Below the pieces are notes generated by a model. It was not told the origin of the DNA, did no database searches, and was given only the letters and a program-made list of their open reading frames with translations. The translations under genes and the position numbers were made by a program. A stretch of 64,000 bases of DNA, taken from NCBI GenBank assembly GCA_030549495.1, contig JAUIRK010000305.1, forward strand, positions 1 to 64,000, written 5' to 3'. The stretch is from Nectonema munidae. Lineage: Eukaryota > Nematomorpha > Nectonematoida > Nectonematidae. Shown here in pieces: positions 9,103 to 22,100 of the stretch. Position 1 is the first letter of the stretch. Each line of letters begins with the position of its first letter.

Positions 9103-12100
9103 CTGATTGTGCCTGACTGTTGTTTAAGTTCTAGCTGTTTGTGCCTGGCTATTATTTAATTCCTACCTGTGTTAAAGTGCTCCTTGCTTGTGCCTGACTG
9201 TGTTTGTGTGCTCGTTGTTTTTCCACCGCCTGTTTTTCAGTGCTTCCTGTTGGTGGTTGCCTTTATTTGAGTCCTCTCTTTTTGTATCTGTCTGTGTTTG
9301 AGTGTTACCTGTTAATGCTCGCCTGTGTTTATGTGCTCCCTGTTTGTCCGTGCCTGTTGATTGAGTGCTCCCTGTTTGTTCCACCTGTTTTTTAAATGCT
9401 CTCTGTTTGTGCCTGTCTGTTGATTAAGTGCCCTCTTTTGGTGCCTGCATGTTATTTAAGTGCTACCTGTTTGTGCCTGATTTTCTTTGAGTGCCCCTTA
9501 ATGGTGCCTCCCTGTATTTGAGTGCTCACTGTTTGTTCCTGACTGTTGGGTGCTCCCTGTTTGTACCAGCCTGTTGTTTGAGTGTTGGTTTTTTGTTCCT
9601 TCGTGTGTTTGAGTGCTCCCTATTTGTGCCTGCATGTGTTTGAATGCCACATGTTGGTGTCTGCCTGTGGTAAGTGCTCCCTGTTTGTGCCTGACTATTG
9701 TTTAAGTTCTAACTATGTTTAAGTGCTCCTTGTTTGTGCCACACTGTGTTTGGATGCTTCCTGTTGATTGAGTGTTCGTTGTTTGTTCCTGCCTGTGTTT
9801 GAGTGATCCTGTTTTTAGCTGCCTGTGTTTGAGTGTTACCTGTTAATGTCCGCCTCTGTTTACATGCCCCCTGTTTGTCTCTGCCTCTTGTTTGAGTGCT
9901 CCTTGTTTGTGCCTCCAGTTGTTAAAGTGCTCTCTGTTTGTGCCTGCCTGTGTTTGAGGGCCCGCTGGTGGTGCCTGCCTGTGTTTTACTGCTCCCTATT
10001 TGTGCCTTCCTATTGTTTAAGTCATACCTGTGTTTAAGTGTTCCTTGTTTGTGCCTTACTGTGTTAGAGTGCTCCCTGTTTGTCACGGCCTGTGTTTGAG
10101 TGCTCCTTCTTTGTGCCTGAATGTGGTTGGGTGGGCCCGTGTTAGTGCCTGCCTGAGTTTGAGTGTTCCCTCTTGTTGTCTGATTGTGTTTGAGTGTTGG
10201 TTCACTGTTTGGCTTGAATGGTTTGAGGTCCAGCTTTTCTTGCCTGTGTTTGGTGTCTTTTCCCTTTTTTTATTTTCTTTGGGTGTTTTTTTTTTTTTTT
10301 CTTTTTGTGTTGTGTGTTTTTTTTTTCCTTTTTTTTTAATGGGTTTGGGGGGCCTTTTTGGTTTTTTTTTTTTTTGGGGTGTGGTTTTTTTTTTATAATT
10401 GGGTTGGGGGGTTTTTTTTTTTTTTTTTTTTTTTGGGTTTTTTTTGGGTGTTTTTGTTTTTTTTTTTTTTTTTTTTTTTTTTTGTTTTTTTTTTTTTGTT
10501 CACTGTTTGTGCTTATCTGTGTTTAAATGCTCCCTGTCCTTGAGTGCTCACTGTTTGTGCCTGCCTGATGTTTGAGTGCTCCCAATTTATGCCTACCTGT
10601 TGTTTAAGTGCCACCTGTCTCTGTTTAAGTTCTCCTTGTTTGTGCCTGCTAGTCTTTGAGTGCCACCTGTTGGTGCCTGCCTTTGTTGGAGTGCTCCTTT
10701 TTGTGCCGGCCTATGTTTGAGTGCCCCCTGTTGGTGCATGCCTGTGTTTAAGTGCTACCTGTTTCTGCTTGCCTATTGTTTAAGTCCAACCGGTGTTTAG
10801 GTGCTCCATTTTGTGCCTGACTATGATTGGGTGCTACTGTTGATTGAGTGTTCGTTGTGTGTTTTTGCCTGTGCCGAGTGCTCCCTGTTTGTGCCTGCAT
10901 GTGTTTAATTGTTCCCTGTTTGTGACTGCATGTGTTCAAGTCCTACATGTTTGTGCCTGGCAGTGTTTGAATGGTCATTGTTTGTATGGACCTGTCTTTG
11001 AGTGCTCCATATTTGTGTCCGCCTTTGTTTGAGTGCTCCCTGCTTGTGTCTATCTATGTTAGAGTGCTCCCTGTTTGTGCCTGCCTGTGTTTGAGTGCTC
11101 TCTGGTGTGCCTGCTTGTGTTTAAGTGCCCCCTGTTGGTGCCTACTTGTGTTTAAGTGCTCCCTATTTGCGCATGTCTATTGTTTAAGTCATACCTGTGT
11201 TTAAGTGCTTCTTGTTTGTGCCTGACTGTCATTGAGTGCTCCCTATTTGTCCCGGCCTATGATTAAGTGCTCCCTGTTTGTGCTTGCCTGTGTTTAAGTG
11301 CTCCCTGTTTGTGGCTGCCTGTGTTTGAGAGTTCTCTGTATTTACCTGCCTGTGTTTGAGTGCTCTCTGTTTGTACCTGCCTGTTTTTGAGTGCTCCCTG
11401 TTTGTGTCTTCCTGTGTTTGAGAGCCCCCTGTTTGTGCCTGCATGTGTTTGAGTGCCCCATGATGGTGTCTGCCCGTGTTTAAGTGCTCCTTGTTTGTGC
11501 CTGACTGTGTTTGGGTGCTCCCTGTTTGTACCAGGATGTTGATTGAGTGTTAATTGTTTGTTTCTTCTTATGTTTGAGTGCTCCTTGTTTGTGCCTGCAT
11601 GTGTTTGAGTTCCCCATGATGGTGTCTGCCTTTGTTTAAGTGCTCTCTGTTTGTGCCTGCCTATTGTTTAAGTCCGAACTGTGTTTAAGTGCTCCTTGTT
11701 TGTGACTGACTGTGTTTGGGTGCTTCATGTTGATTGAGTGCTCGTTGTTTGTTCCTACATGTGTTTGAGTGATCCCTGTTTGTAGCTGTCTGTGTTTGAG
11801 TGTTACGTGTTAATGTCCGCCTGTGTTTACGTGCTCCCTTTTCTCTCAGACTGCTGTTTGAGTGCTCCTTGTTTATGCCTCAGGGTGCTCTCTGTTTGTG
11901 CCTGCCTGTGTTTGAGTGCCCCCTTTTGCTATCTGCCTGTTGAAGTGCTACCTGCTTGACTTTGAATGCTCTCTGTGGAGTCTCCCTGTGTTTAAGTGCT
12001 CTCTGTTTGTGCCTGCCTATTGTTTAAGTCCGAACTGTGTTTAAGTGCTCCTTGTTTGTGCCTGATTGTGTTTAAGTGCTACCTGTTTGTGCCTTGCTTT

Positions 12101-13161
12101 GCTTGAGTGCCCCCTGTTGGGGCTGGCTTGGGATAAAGTCCTTCCTGTTTATGCCTAGCTGTGTTTGAGAGCTCCCTGTTTGTGATGGCCTGTGTTTGAG
12201 TGCTCACTGTTTGTGTCGACCTTTATTTGAGTGCTCCATTTTGTGTCTGCCTTTGTTTGAGTGCTTTCTGTTTGTGCCTGCATGTGTTGAGTTCTCCCCG
12301 TATTTGCTTGCCTGTGTTTGTGTGTTCGTTCACTGTTTGTGCTTCTCTGTGTTTGAGTTCCCCCTGTTTGTGCCTGATTGTGTTTGAGTGTTCCATGTTT
12401 GTTCCTACCTATGTTTGAGTGCTCTCTGTTTGTACCTGCCTGTGTTTGAGTGCTACCTGTTTCTTCCTACCTATGTTTGAGTGCTCTTTGTTTGTACCTG
12501 CCTGTGTTTGAGGGCTACATGTTTGTGCATGCATGTGTTTGAGTGCCCCCTGTTGGTGCCTGTCTGTTGTTTAAGTGCTACTTGTGTGTGCCTGTTTCTG
12601 TTTAATTGCTACTAGTTTTTGCCTGCCTGTCTTTGAGTGCGCCCTGTTAGTGCCTGCCTGTGTTTGAGTGCTCATAGTTTGTGCCTGCCTATGTTTAAGT
12701 GCCTGCCTGTGTGTAAGTGCTCCCAGTTTGTGCCTGCCTCCTGTTTAGGTCCTACCTGTGTTTAAATGCTCCTTGTTTATGCCTGCATGTATTTGAGTGC
12801 CTCATGATGGTGTCTGACTGTGTTTAAGTGCTCCCTGTTTGTGACTGCCTATATTTAAGTGCCCGCTGCTGGTGCCTGCCTTTAAGAAAGTACTCCCAGT
12901 TTGTGCCTGCCTCATGATTAAGTCCTACCTGTGTTTAAGTGCTCCTTGTTTATGCCTGACTGTGTTTGTGTGCTCCCTGTTTGTACCAGCATGTTGTTTG
13001 AGCGTTCGTAGTTTGTTCCTTCCGGTGTGTGAATGCTCCCTGTTTGTTCCTGCCTTTGTTTGAGTGCCCCAGAGTGGTCTCGGCCTGTGTTTAAGTGCTA
13101 CCTGTTTGTGCCTGGCTGTGTTTGAGTGCTCCCTGTATGGCCCTGCCTGTGTTTGAGTGCT
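9103..13161 (+). repeat. 31-bp minisatellite, main block, unit 2
   Basis: This is collinear with 1-4157 at an offset of 9102 bases up to about 10,200, then at 9021 or 9022 after an 81-bp net loss across the anomalous stretch 10,203-10,498. It also lacks an 18-bp partial monomer just before the 77-bp array that units 1 and 3 share. A local patch at 11,991-12,045 differs from both other units and matches a neighbouring stretch (11,633-11,695) instead. Otherwise the three blocks differ by only scattered single bases. Confidence 0.95.
10203..10498. other. Homopolymer-rich anomaly, probable assembly error
   Basis: Moving rightward, the normal 31-bp repeat first loses single bases (10,210-10,250) and then decays into long T runs broken by G runs, with almost no A or C, before the repeat resumes sharply at about 10,499. 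Units 1 and 3 both carry ordinary, mutually near-identical repeat sequence at this place (1097-1478 and 39,878-40,259). The gradual loss of register and homopolymer content look like low-quality read consensus rather than a real insertion. The apparent open frames here, rich in Phe and Gly, should be ignored. Confidence 0.8.
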
Positions 13162-16100
13162 CTCAGACTCCGACTCTAAATTATTAAAAAAATCCAACTC
13201 CGACACTGATTCCGATTTGGATAAAACTTCCAAAATTAAATTCCAAACGATTAAAACTTCCAAAATTCCTCTTAGACTCCAACTCTAAGTTATTAAAAAA
13301 ATCCAACTCGAACACCGATTCCGACTCCTATAACTTACAAAATTCCTCTCAGATTCCGATTCCAAGTTATTAAAAAAATCCAACTCCGACACCGATTCCG
13401 ACTCCTATAACTTCCAAAATTCCTCTCAGATTCCGACCCCAAGTTATTAAAAAAATCCAACTCCGACACCGATTCCGACTCCTATAACTTACAAAATTCC
13501 TCTCAGATTCCGAACTCAAGTTATTAAAAAAATCCAACTCGAACACCGATTCCGACTCCTATAACTTACAAAATTCCTCTCAGACTCCGATTCCAAGTTA
13601 TTAAAAAAATCCAACTCGAACACCGATTCCGACTCCTATAACTTACAAAATTCCTCTCAGACTCCGACTCCAAGTTATTAAAAAAATCCAACTCGAACAC
13701 CGATTCCGACTCCTATAACTTACAAAATTCCTCTCAGACTCCGACTCCAAGTTATTAAAAAAATCCAACTCGAACACCGATTCCGACTCCTATAACTTAC
13801 AAAATTCCTCTCAGACTCCGACTCCAAGTTATTAAAAAAATCCAACTCGAACACCGATTCCGACTCCTATAACTTACAAAATTCCTCTCAGATTCCGACC
13901 CCAAGTTATTAAAAAAATCCAACTCCGACACCGATTCCGACTCCTATAACTTACAAAATTCCTCTCAGATTCCGAACTCAAGTTATTAAAAAAATCCAAC
14001 TCGAACACCAATTCCGACTCCTATAACTTACAAAATTCCTCTCAGACTCCGATTCCAAGTTATTAAAAAATCCAACTCCGACATCGATTCCGACTCTTAT
14101 AACTTACAAAATTCCTCTTAGACTCCGATTCCTATTTATTAAAAAAATCCAACTCGAACACCGATTCCGACTCCTATAACTTACAAAATTCCTCTCAGAT
14201 TCCGACCCCAAGTTATTAAAAAAATCCAACTCGAACACCGATTCCGACTCCTATAACTTACAAAATTCCTCTCAGACTCCGATTCCAAGTTATTAAAAAA
14301 ATCCAACTCCGATACCGATTCCGACTCCTATAACTTACAAAATTCCTCTCAGATTCCGATCCCAAGTTATTAAAAAAATCCAACTCGAACACCGATTCCG
14401 AATCCTATAACTTACAAAATTCCTCTCAGATTCCGACCCCAAGTTATTAAAAAAATCCAACTTCGAACACCGATTCCGACTCCTATAACTTACAAAATTC
14501 CTCTCAGACTCCGATTCCTATTTATTAAAAAAATCCAACTCGAACACCGATTCCGACTCCTATAACTTACAAAATTCCTCTCAGATTCCGACCCCAAGTT
14601 ATTAAAAAATCCAACTCAACTCCGACTCCTATAACTTCCAAAATTCCTCTCAGACTCCGACTCAAAGTTATTAAAAAAATCCAATTCGAACACCGATTCC
14701 GACTCCTATAACTTACAAAATTCCTCTCAGATTCCGACCCCAAGTTATTAAAAAATCCAACTCGAACACCGATTCCGACTCCTATAACTTACAAAATTCC
14801 TCTCAGATTCCGATTCCAAGTTATTAAAAAAATCCAACTCGAACACCGATTCCGACTCCTATAACTTACAAAATTCCTCTCAGACTCCGACTCCAAGTTA
14901 TTAAAAAAATCCAACTCGAACACCGATTCCGACTCCTATAACTTACAAAATTCTTCTCAGACTCCGACCCCAAGTTATTAAAAAAATCCAACTCGAATAC
15001 CGATTCCGACTCCTATAACTTACAAAATTCCTCTCAAATCTGATTCCAAGTTATTAAAAAAACCCAACTCGAACACCGATTCCGACTCCTATAACTTACA
15101 AAATTCCTCTCAGATTCCGACCCCAAGTTATTAAAAAAATCCAACTCGAACACCGATTCCGACTCCTATAACTTACAAAATTCCTCTCAGATTCCGATTC
15201 CAAGTTATTAAAAAAATCCAACTCGAACACCGATTCCGACTCCTATAACTTACAAAATTCCTCTCAGATTCCGACCCCAAGTTATTAAAATAATCCAACT
15301 CGAACACCGATTCCGACTCCTATAACTTACAAAATTCCTCTTAGACTCCGATTCCAAGTTATTAAAAAAACCCAACTCGAACACCGATTCCGACTCCTAT
15401 AACTTACAAAATTCCTCTCAGATTCCGACCCCAAGTTATTAAAAAAATCCAACTCCTACACCGATTCCGACTCCTATAACTTACAAAATTCCTCTTAGAC
15501 TCCGATTCCTATTTATTAAAAAAATCCAACTTGAACACCGATTCCGACTCCTATAACTTACAAAATTCCTCTTAGACTCCGATTCCTATTTATTAAAAAA
15601 ATCCAACTCGAACACCGATTCCGACTCCTATAACTTACAAAATTCCTCTCAGATTCCGACTCCAAGTTATTAAAAAAATCCAACTCCGACACCGATTCCG
15701 ACTCCTATAACTTACAAAATTCCTCTCAGACTCCGATTCCAAGTTATTAAAAAAATCCAACTCGAACACCGATTCGATCCTATAACTTACAAAATTCCTC
15801 TCAGACTCCGATTCCAAGTTATTAAAAAAATCCAACTCGGACACCGATTCCGACTCCTATAACTTACAAAATTCCTCTTAGACTCCGATTCCTAGTTATT
15901 AAAAAATCCAACTCGAACACCGATTCCGACTCCTATAACTTACAAAATTCCTCTCAGATTCCGACTCCAAGTTATTAAAAAAATCCAACTCGAACACCGA
16001 TTCCGACTCCTATAACTTACAAAATTCCTCTCAGACTCCGATTCCAAGTTATTAAAAAAATCCAACTCGAACACCGATTCCGACTCCTATAACTTACAAA

Positions 16101-19100
16101 ATTCCTCTCAGACTCCGATTCCAAGTTATTAAAAAATCCAACTCGAACACCGATTCCGACTCCTATAACTTACAAAATTCCTCTCAGATTCCGACTCCAA
16201 GTTATTAAAAAATCCAACTCACACCGATTCCGACTCCTATAACTTACAAAATTCCTCTTAGACTCCGATTCCTATTTATTAAAAAAATCCAACTCGAACA
16301 CCGATTCCGACTCCTATAACTTACAAAATTCCTCTCAGATTCCGATTCCAAGTTATTAAAAAATCCAACTCGACACCGATTCCGACTCCTATAACTTACA
16401 AAATTCCTCTCAGACTCCGATTCCAAGTTATTAAAAAATCCAACTCGAACACCGATTCCGACTCCTATAACTTACAAAATTCCTCTCAGATTCCGACCCC
16501 AAGTTATTAAAAAATCCAACTCGAACACCGATTCCGACTCCTATAACTTGCAAAATTCCTCTTAGACTACGATTCCTATTTATTAAAAAATCCAACTCGA
16601 ACACCGATTCTGACTCCTATAACTTCCAAAATTCCTCTCAGATTCCGACCACAAGTTATTAAAAAATCTAACTCGAACACCGATTCCGACTCCTATAACT
16701 TACAAAATTCCTCTTAGACTCCGATTCCTATTTATTAAAAAATCCAACTCGAACACCGATTCCGACTCCTATAACTTCCAAAATTCCTCTCAGACTCCGA
16801 TTCCAAGTTATTAAAAAATCCAACTCCGACACCGATTCCGACTCCTATAACTTCCAAAATTCCTCTCAGATTCCGACCCCAAGTTATTAAAAAAATCCAA
16901 CTCCGACACCGATTCCGCCTCCTATAACTTACAAAATTCCTCTCAAATCTGATTCCAAGTTATTAAAAAAACCCAACTCGAACACCAATTCCGACTCCTA
17001 TAACTTACAAAATTCCTCTCAGATTCCGTCCCCAAGTTATTAAAAAAATCCAAATTCCTACACCGATTCCGACTCCTATAACTTACAAAATTCCTCTTAG
17101 ACTCCGATTCCTATTTATTAAAAAAATCCAATTCGAAAACCGATTCCGACTGCTATAACTTACAAAATTCCTCTCAGATTCCGACTCCAAGTTATTAAAA
17201 AATGCAACTCCGACACAGATTTCGACTCCTATAACTTACAAAATTCCTCTCAGACTCCGATTCCAAGTTATTAAAAAATCCAACTCGAACACCGATTCCG
17301 ACTCCTATAACTTACAAAATTCCTCTCAGATTCCGATTCCAAGTTATTAAAAAAATCCAACTCGAACACCGATTCCGACTCCTATAACTTACAAAATTCC
17401 TCTCAGACTCCGATGCCAAGTTATTAAAAAATCCAACTCGAACACCGATTCCGACTCCTATAACTTACAAAATTCCTCTTAGACTCCGATTCCTATTTAT
17501 TAAAAAAATCCAACTCGAAAACCGATTCCGACTGCTATAACTTACAAAATTCCTCTCAGATTCCGACCCCAAGTTATTAAAAAATCCAACTCCCACTCCT
17601 ATAACTTCCAAAATTCCTCTCAGACTCCGATACCAAGTTATTAAAAAATCCAACTCGAACACCGATTCCGACTCCTATAACTTACAAAATTCCTCTCAGA
17701 TTCCGATTCCTATTTATTAAAAAAATCCAACTCGAAAACCGATTCCGACTGCTATAACTTACAAAATTCCTCTCAGATTCCGACCCCAAGTTATTAAAAA
17801 ATCCAACTCCCACTCCTATAACTTCCAAAATTCCTCTCAGACTCCGATGCCAAGTTATTAAAAAATCCAACTTGAACACCGATTCCGACTGCTATAACTT
17901 ACAAAATTCCTCTCAGATTCCGACCCCAAGTTATTAAAAAAATCCAACTCGAACACCGATTCCGACTCCTATAACTTACAAAATTCCTCTCAGACTCCGA
18001 TTCCAAGTTATTAAAAAATCCAACTCGAACACCGATTCCGACTCCTATAACTTACAAAATTCCTCTCAGATTCCGACTCCAAGTTATTAAAAAAATCCAA
18101 CTCGAACACCGATTCCGACTCCTATAACTTACAAAATTCCTCTCAGATTCCGACTCCTAGTTATTAAAAAAATCCAACTCAAACACCGATTCCGACTCCT
18201 ATAACTTACAAAATTCCTCTTAGACTCCGATTCCTATTTATTAAAAAAATCCAACTCGAACACCGATTCCGACTCCTATAACTTACAAAATTCCTCTTAG
18301 ACTCCGATTCCTATTTATTAAAAAAATCCAACTCGAAAACCGATTCCGACTGCTATAACTTACAAAATTCCTCTCAGATTCCGACCCCAAGTTATTAAAA
18401 AATCCAACTCCCACTCCTATAACTTCCAAAATTCCTCTCAGACTCCGATGCCAAGTTATTAAAAAATCCAACTTGAACACCGATTCCGACTCCTATAACT
18501 TACAAAATTCCTCTTAGACTCCGATTCCTATTTATTAAAAAAATCCAACTCGAACACCGATTCCGACTGCTATAACTTACAAAATTCCTCTCAGATTCCG
18601 ACCCCAAGTTATTAAAAAATCCAACCGACACCGATTCCGACTCCTATAACTTCCAAAATTCCTCTCAGACTCTGATTCCAAGTTATTAAAAAAACCCAAC
18701 TCGAACACCGATTCCGACTCCTATAACTTACAAAATTCCTCTCAGACTCCGATTCCAAGTTATTAAAAAAATTCAACTCGAACACCGATTCCGACTCCTA
18801 TAACTTACAAAATTCCTCTTAGACTCCGATTCCTATTTATTAAAAAAATCCAACTCGAACACCGATTCCGACTCCTATAACTTACAAAATTCCTCTCAGA
18901 TTCCGACCCCAAGTTATTAAAAAACCCAACTCCGACTCCTATAACTTCCAAAATTCCTCTCAGACTCCGATTCCAAGTTATTAAAAAATCCAACTCGAAC
19001 ACCGATTCCGACTCCTATAACTTGCAAAATTCCTCTTAGACTACGATTCCTATTTATTAAAAAATCCAACTCGAACACCGATTCCGACTCCTATAACTTC

Positions 19101-22100
19101 CAAAATTCCTCTCAGATTCCGACCCCAAGTTATTAAAAAAATCCAACTCCTACACCGATTCCGACTCCTATAACTTACAAAATTCCTCTTAGACTCCGAT
19201 TCCTATTTATTAAAAAATCCAACTCGAACACCGATTCCAACTTCCAAAATTACTCTCAGACCCCGATTCCAAGTTATTAAAAAAATCCAACTCGAACACC
19301 GATTCCGACTCCTATAACTTACAAAATTCCTCTTAGACTCCGATTCCTATTTATTAAAAAATCCAACTCGAACACCGATTCCGACTCCTATAACTTACAA
19401 AATTCCTCTCAGATTCCGATACCAAGTTATTAAAAAATCCAACTCGAACACCGATTCCGACTCCTATAACTTCCAAAATTCCTCTCAGACTCCGATTCCA
19501 AGTTATTAAAAAATCCAACTCGAACACCGATTCCGACTCCTATAACTTGCAAAATTCCTCTTAGACTACGATTCCTATTTATTAAAAAATCCAACTCGAA
19601 CACCGATTCCGACTCCTATAACTTCCAAAATTCCTCTCAGATTCCGACCCCAAGTTATTAAAAAAATCCAACTCCGACACCGATTCCGACTCCTATAACT
19701 TACAAAATTCCTCTCAAATCTGATTCCAAGTTATTAAAAAAACCCAACTCGAACACCAATTCCGACTCCTATAACTTACAAAATTCCTCTCAGATTCCGA
19801 CCCCAAGTTATTAAAAAAATCCAACTCCTACACCGATTCCGACTCCTATAACTTACAAAATTCCTCTTAGACTCCGATTCCTATTTATTAAAAAATCCAA
19901 CTCGAACACCATTCCGACTCCTATAACTTCCAAAATTCCTCTCAGACTCCGACTCCAAGTTATTAAAAAAATCCAACTCGAACACCGATTCCGACTCCTA
20001 TAACTTACAAAATTCCTCTTAGACTCCGATTCCTATTTATTAAAAAAATCCAACTCGAACACCGATTCCGACTCCTATAACTTACAAAATTCCTCTCAGA
20101 CCCCGATTCCAAGTTATTAAAAAAATCCAACTCGAACACCGATTCCGACTCCTATAACTTACAAAATTCCTCTCAGACTCCGATTCCTATTTATTAAAAA
20201 AATCCAACTCGAACACCGATTCCGACTCCTATAACTTACAAAATTCCTCTTAGACTCCGATTCCTATTTATTAAAAAAATCCAACTCGAACACCGATTCC
20301 GACTCCTATAACTTACAAAATTCCTCTCAGACTCCGACTCCAAGTTATTAAAAAAATCCAACTCGAACACCGATTCCGACTCCTATAACTTCCAAAATTC
20401 CTCTCAGACTCCGATTCCAAGTTATTAAAAAAATTCAACTCGAACACCGATTCCGACTCCTATAACTTCCAAAATTCCTCTCAGACTCCGATTCCAAGTT
20501 ATTAAAAAAATCCAACTCGAACACCGATTCCGACTCCTATAACTTACAAAATTCCTCTCAGACTCCGACTCCAAGTTATTAAAAAAATCCAACTCCGACA
20601 CCGATTCCGACTCCTATAACTTACAAAATTCCTCTTAGACTCCGATTCCTATTTATTAAAAAAATCCAACTCGAACACCGATTCCGAATCCTATAACTTA
20701 CAAAATTCCTCTCAGACTCCGATTCCAATTTATTAAAAAAATCCAACTCCAACACCGATTCCGACTCCTATAACTTACAAAATTCCTCTCAGACTCCGAT
20801 TCCAAGTTATTAAAAAATCCAACTCGAACACCGATTCCGACTCCTATAACTTACAAAATTCCTCTCAGACTCCGACTCCAAGTTATAAAAAAATCCAACT
20901 CCAACACCGATTCCGACTCCTATAACTTACAAAATTCCTCTTAGACTCCGATTCCTATTTATTAAAAAATCCAACTCGAACACCGATTCCGACTCCTATA
21001 ACTTCCAAAATTCCTCTCAGATTCCGATCCCAAGTTATTAAAAAAATCCAACTCCGACACCGATTCCGACTCCTATAACTTACAAAATTTCTCTTAGATT
21101 CCGATTCCTATTTATTAAAAAATCCAACTCGAACACCGATTCCGACTCCTATAACTTACAAAATTCCTCTCAGATTCCGATTCCAAGTTATTAAAAAAAT
21201 CCAACTCGAACACCGATTCCGACTCCTATAACTTACAAAATTCCTCTCAGACTCCGATTCCAAGTTATTAAAAAATCCAACTCGAACACCGATTCCGACT
21301 CCTATAACTTACAAAATTCCTCTTAGACTCCGATTCCTAGTTATTAAAAAATCCAACTCGAACACCGATTCCGACTCCTATAACTTACAAAATTCCTCTC
21401 AGACTCCGATTCCAAGTTATTAAAAAAATCCAACTTCCTACACCGATTCCGACTCCTATAACTTACAAAATTCCTCTTAGACTCCGATTCCTATTTATAA
21501 AAAAAATCCAATTCGAAAACCGATTCCGACTCCTATAACTTACAAAATTCCTCTCAGATTCCGATTCCAATTTATTAAAAAATCCAACTCGTACACCGAT
21601 TCCGACTCCTATAACTTACAAAATTCCTCTTAGACTCCGATTCCAAGTTATTAAAAAAATCCAACTCGAACACCGATTCCGACTCCTATAACTTACAAAA
21701 TTCCTCTCAGACTCCGATTCCAAGTTATTAAAAAAATCCAACTCGAACACCGATTCCGACTCCTATAACTTACAAAATTCCTCTTAGACTCCGATTCCTA
21801 TTTATAAAAAAAATCCAACTCGAACACCGATTCCGACTCCTATAACTTACAAAATTCCTCTCAGATTCCGACTCCAAGTTATTAAAAAAATCCAACTCCT
21901 ACACCGATTCCGACTCCTATAACTTACAAAATTCCTCTTAGACTCCGATTCCTATTTATTAAAAAAATCCAACTCGAACACCGATTCCGACTCCTATAAC
22001 TTACAAAATTCCTCTCAGATTCCGACCCCAAGTTATTAAAAAAATCCAACTCCTACACCGATTCCGACTCCTATAACTTACAAAATTCCTCTTAGACTCC

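Noticed and set aside
10030-10543. Phe/Gly-rich membrane-like open frames
   Set aside because: They lie in the homopolymer anomaly, which is most likely a consensus error.
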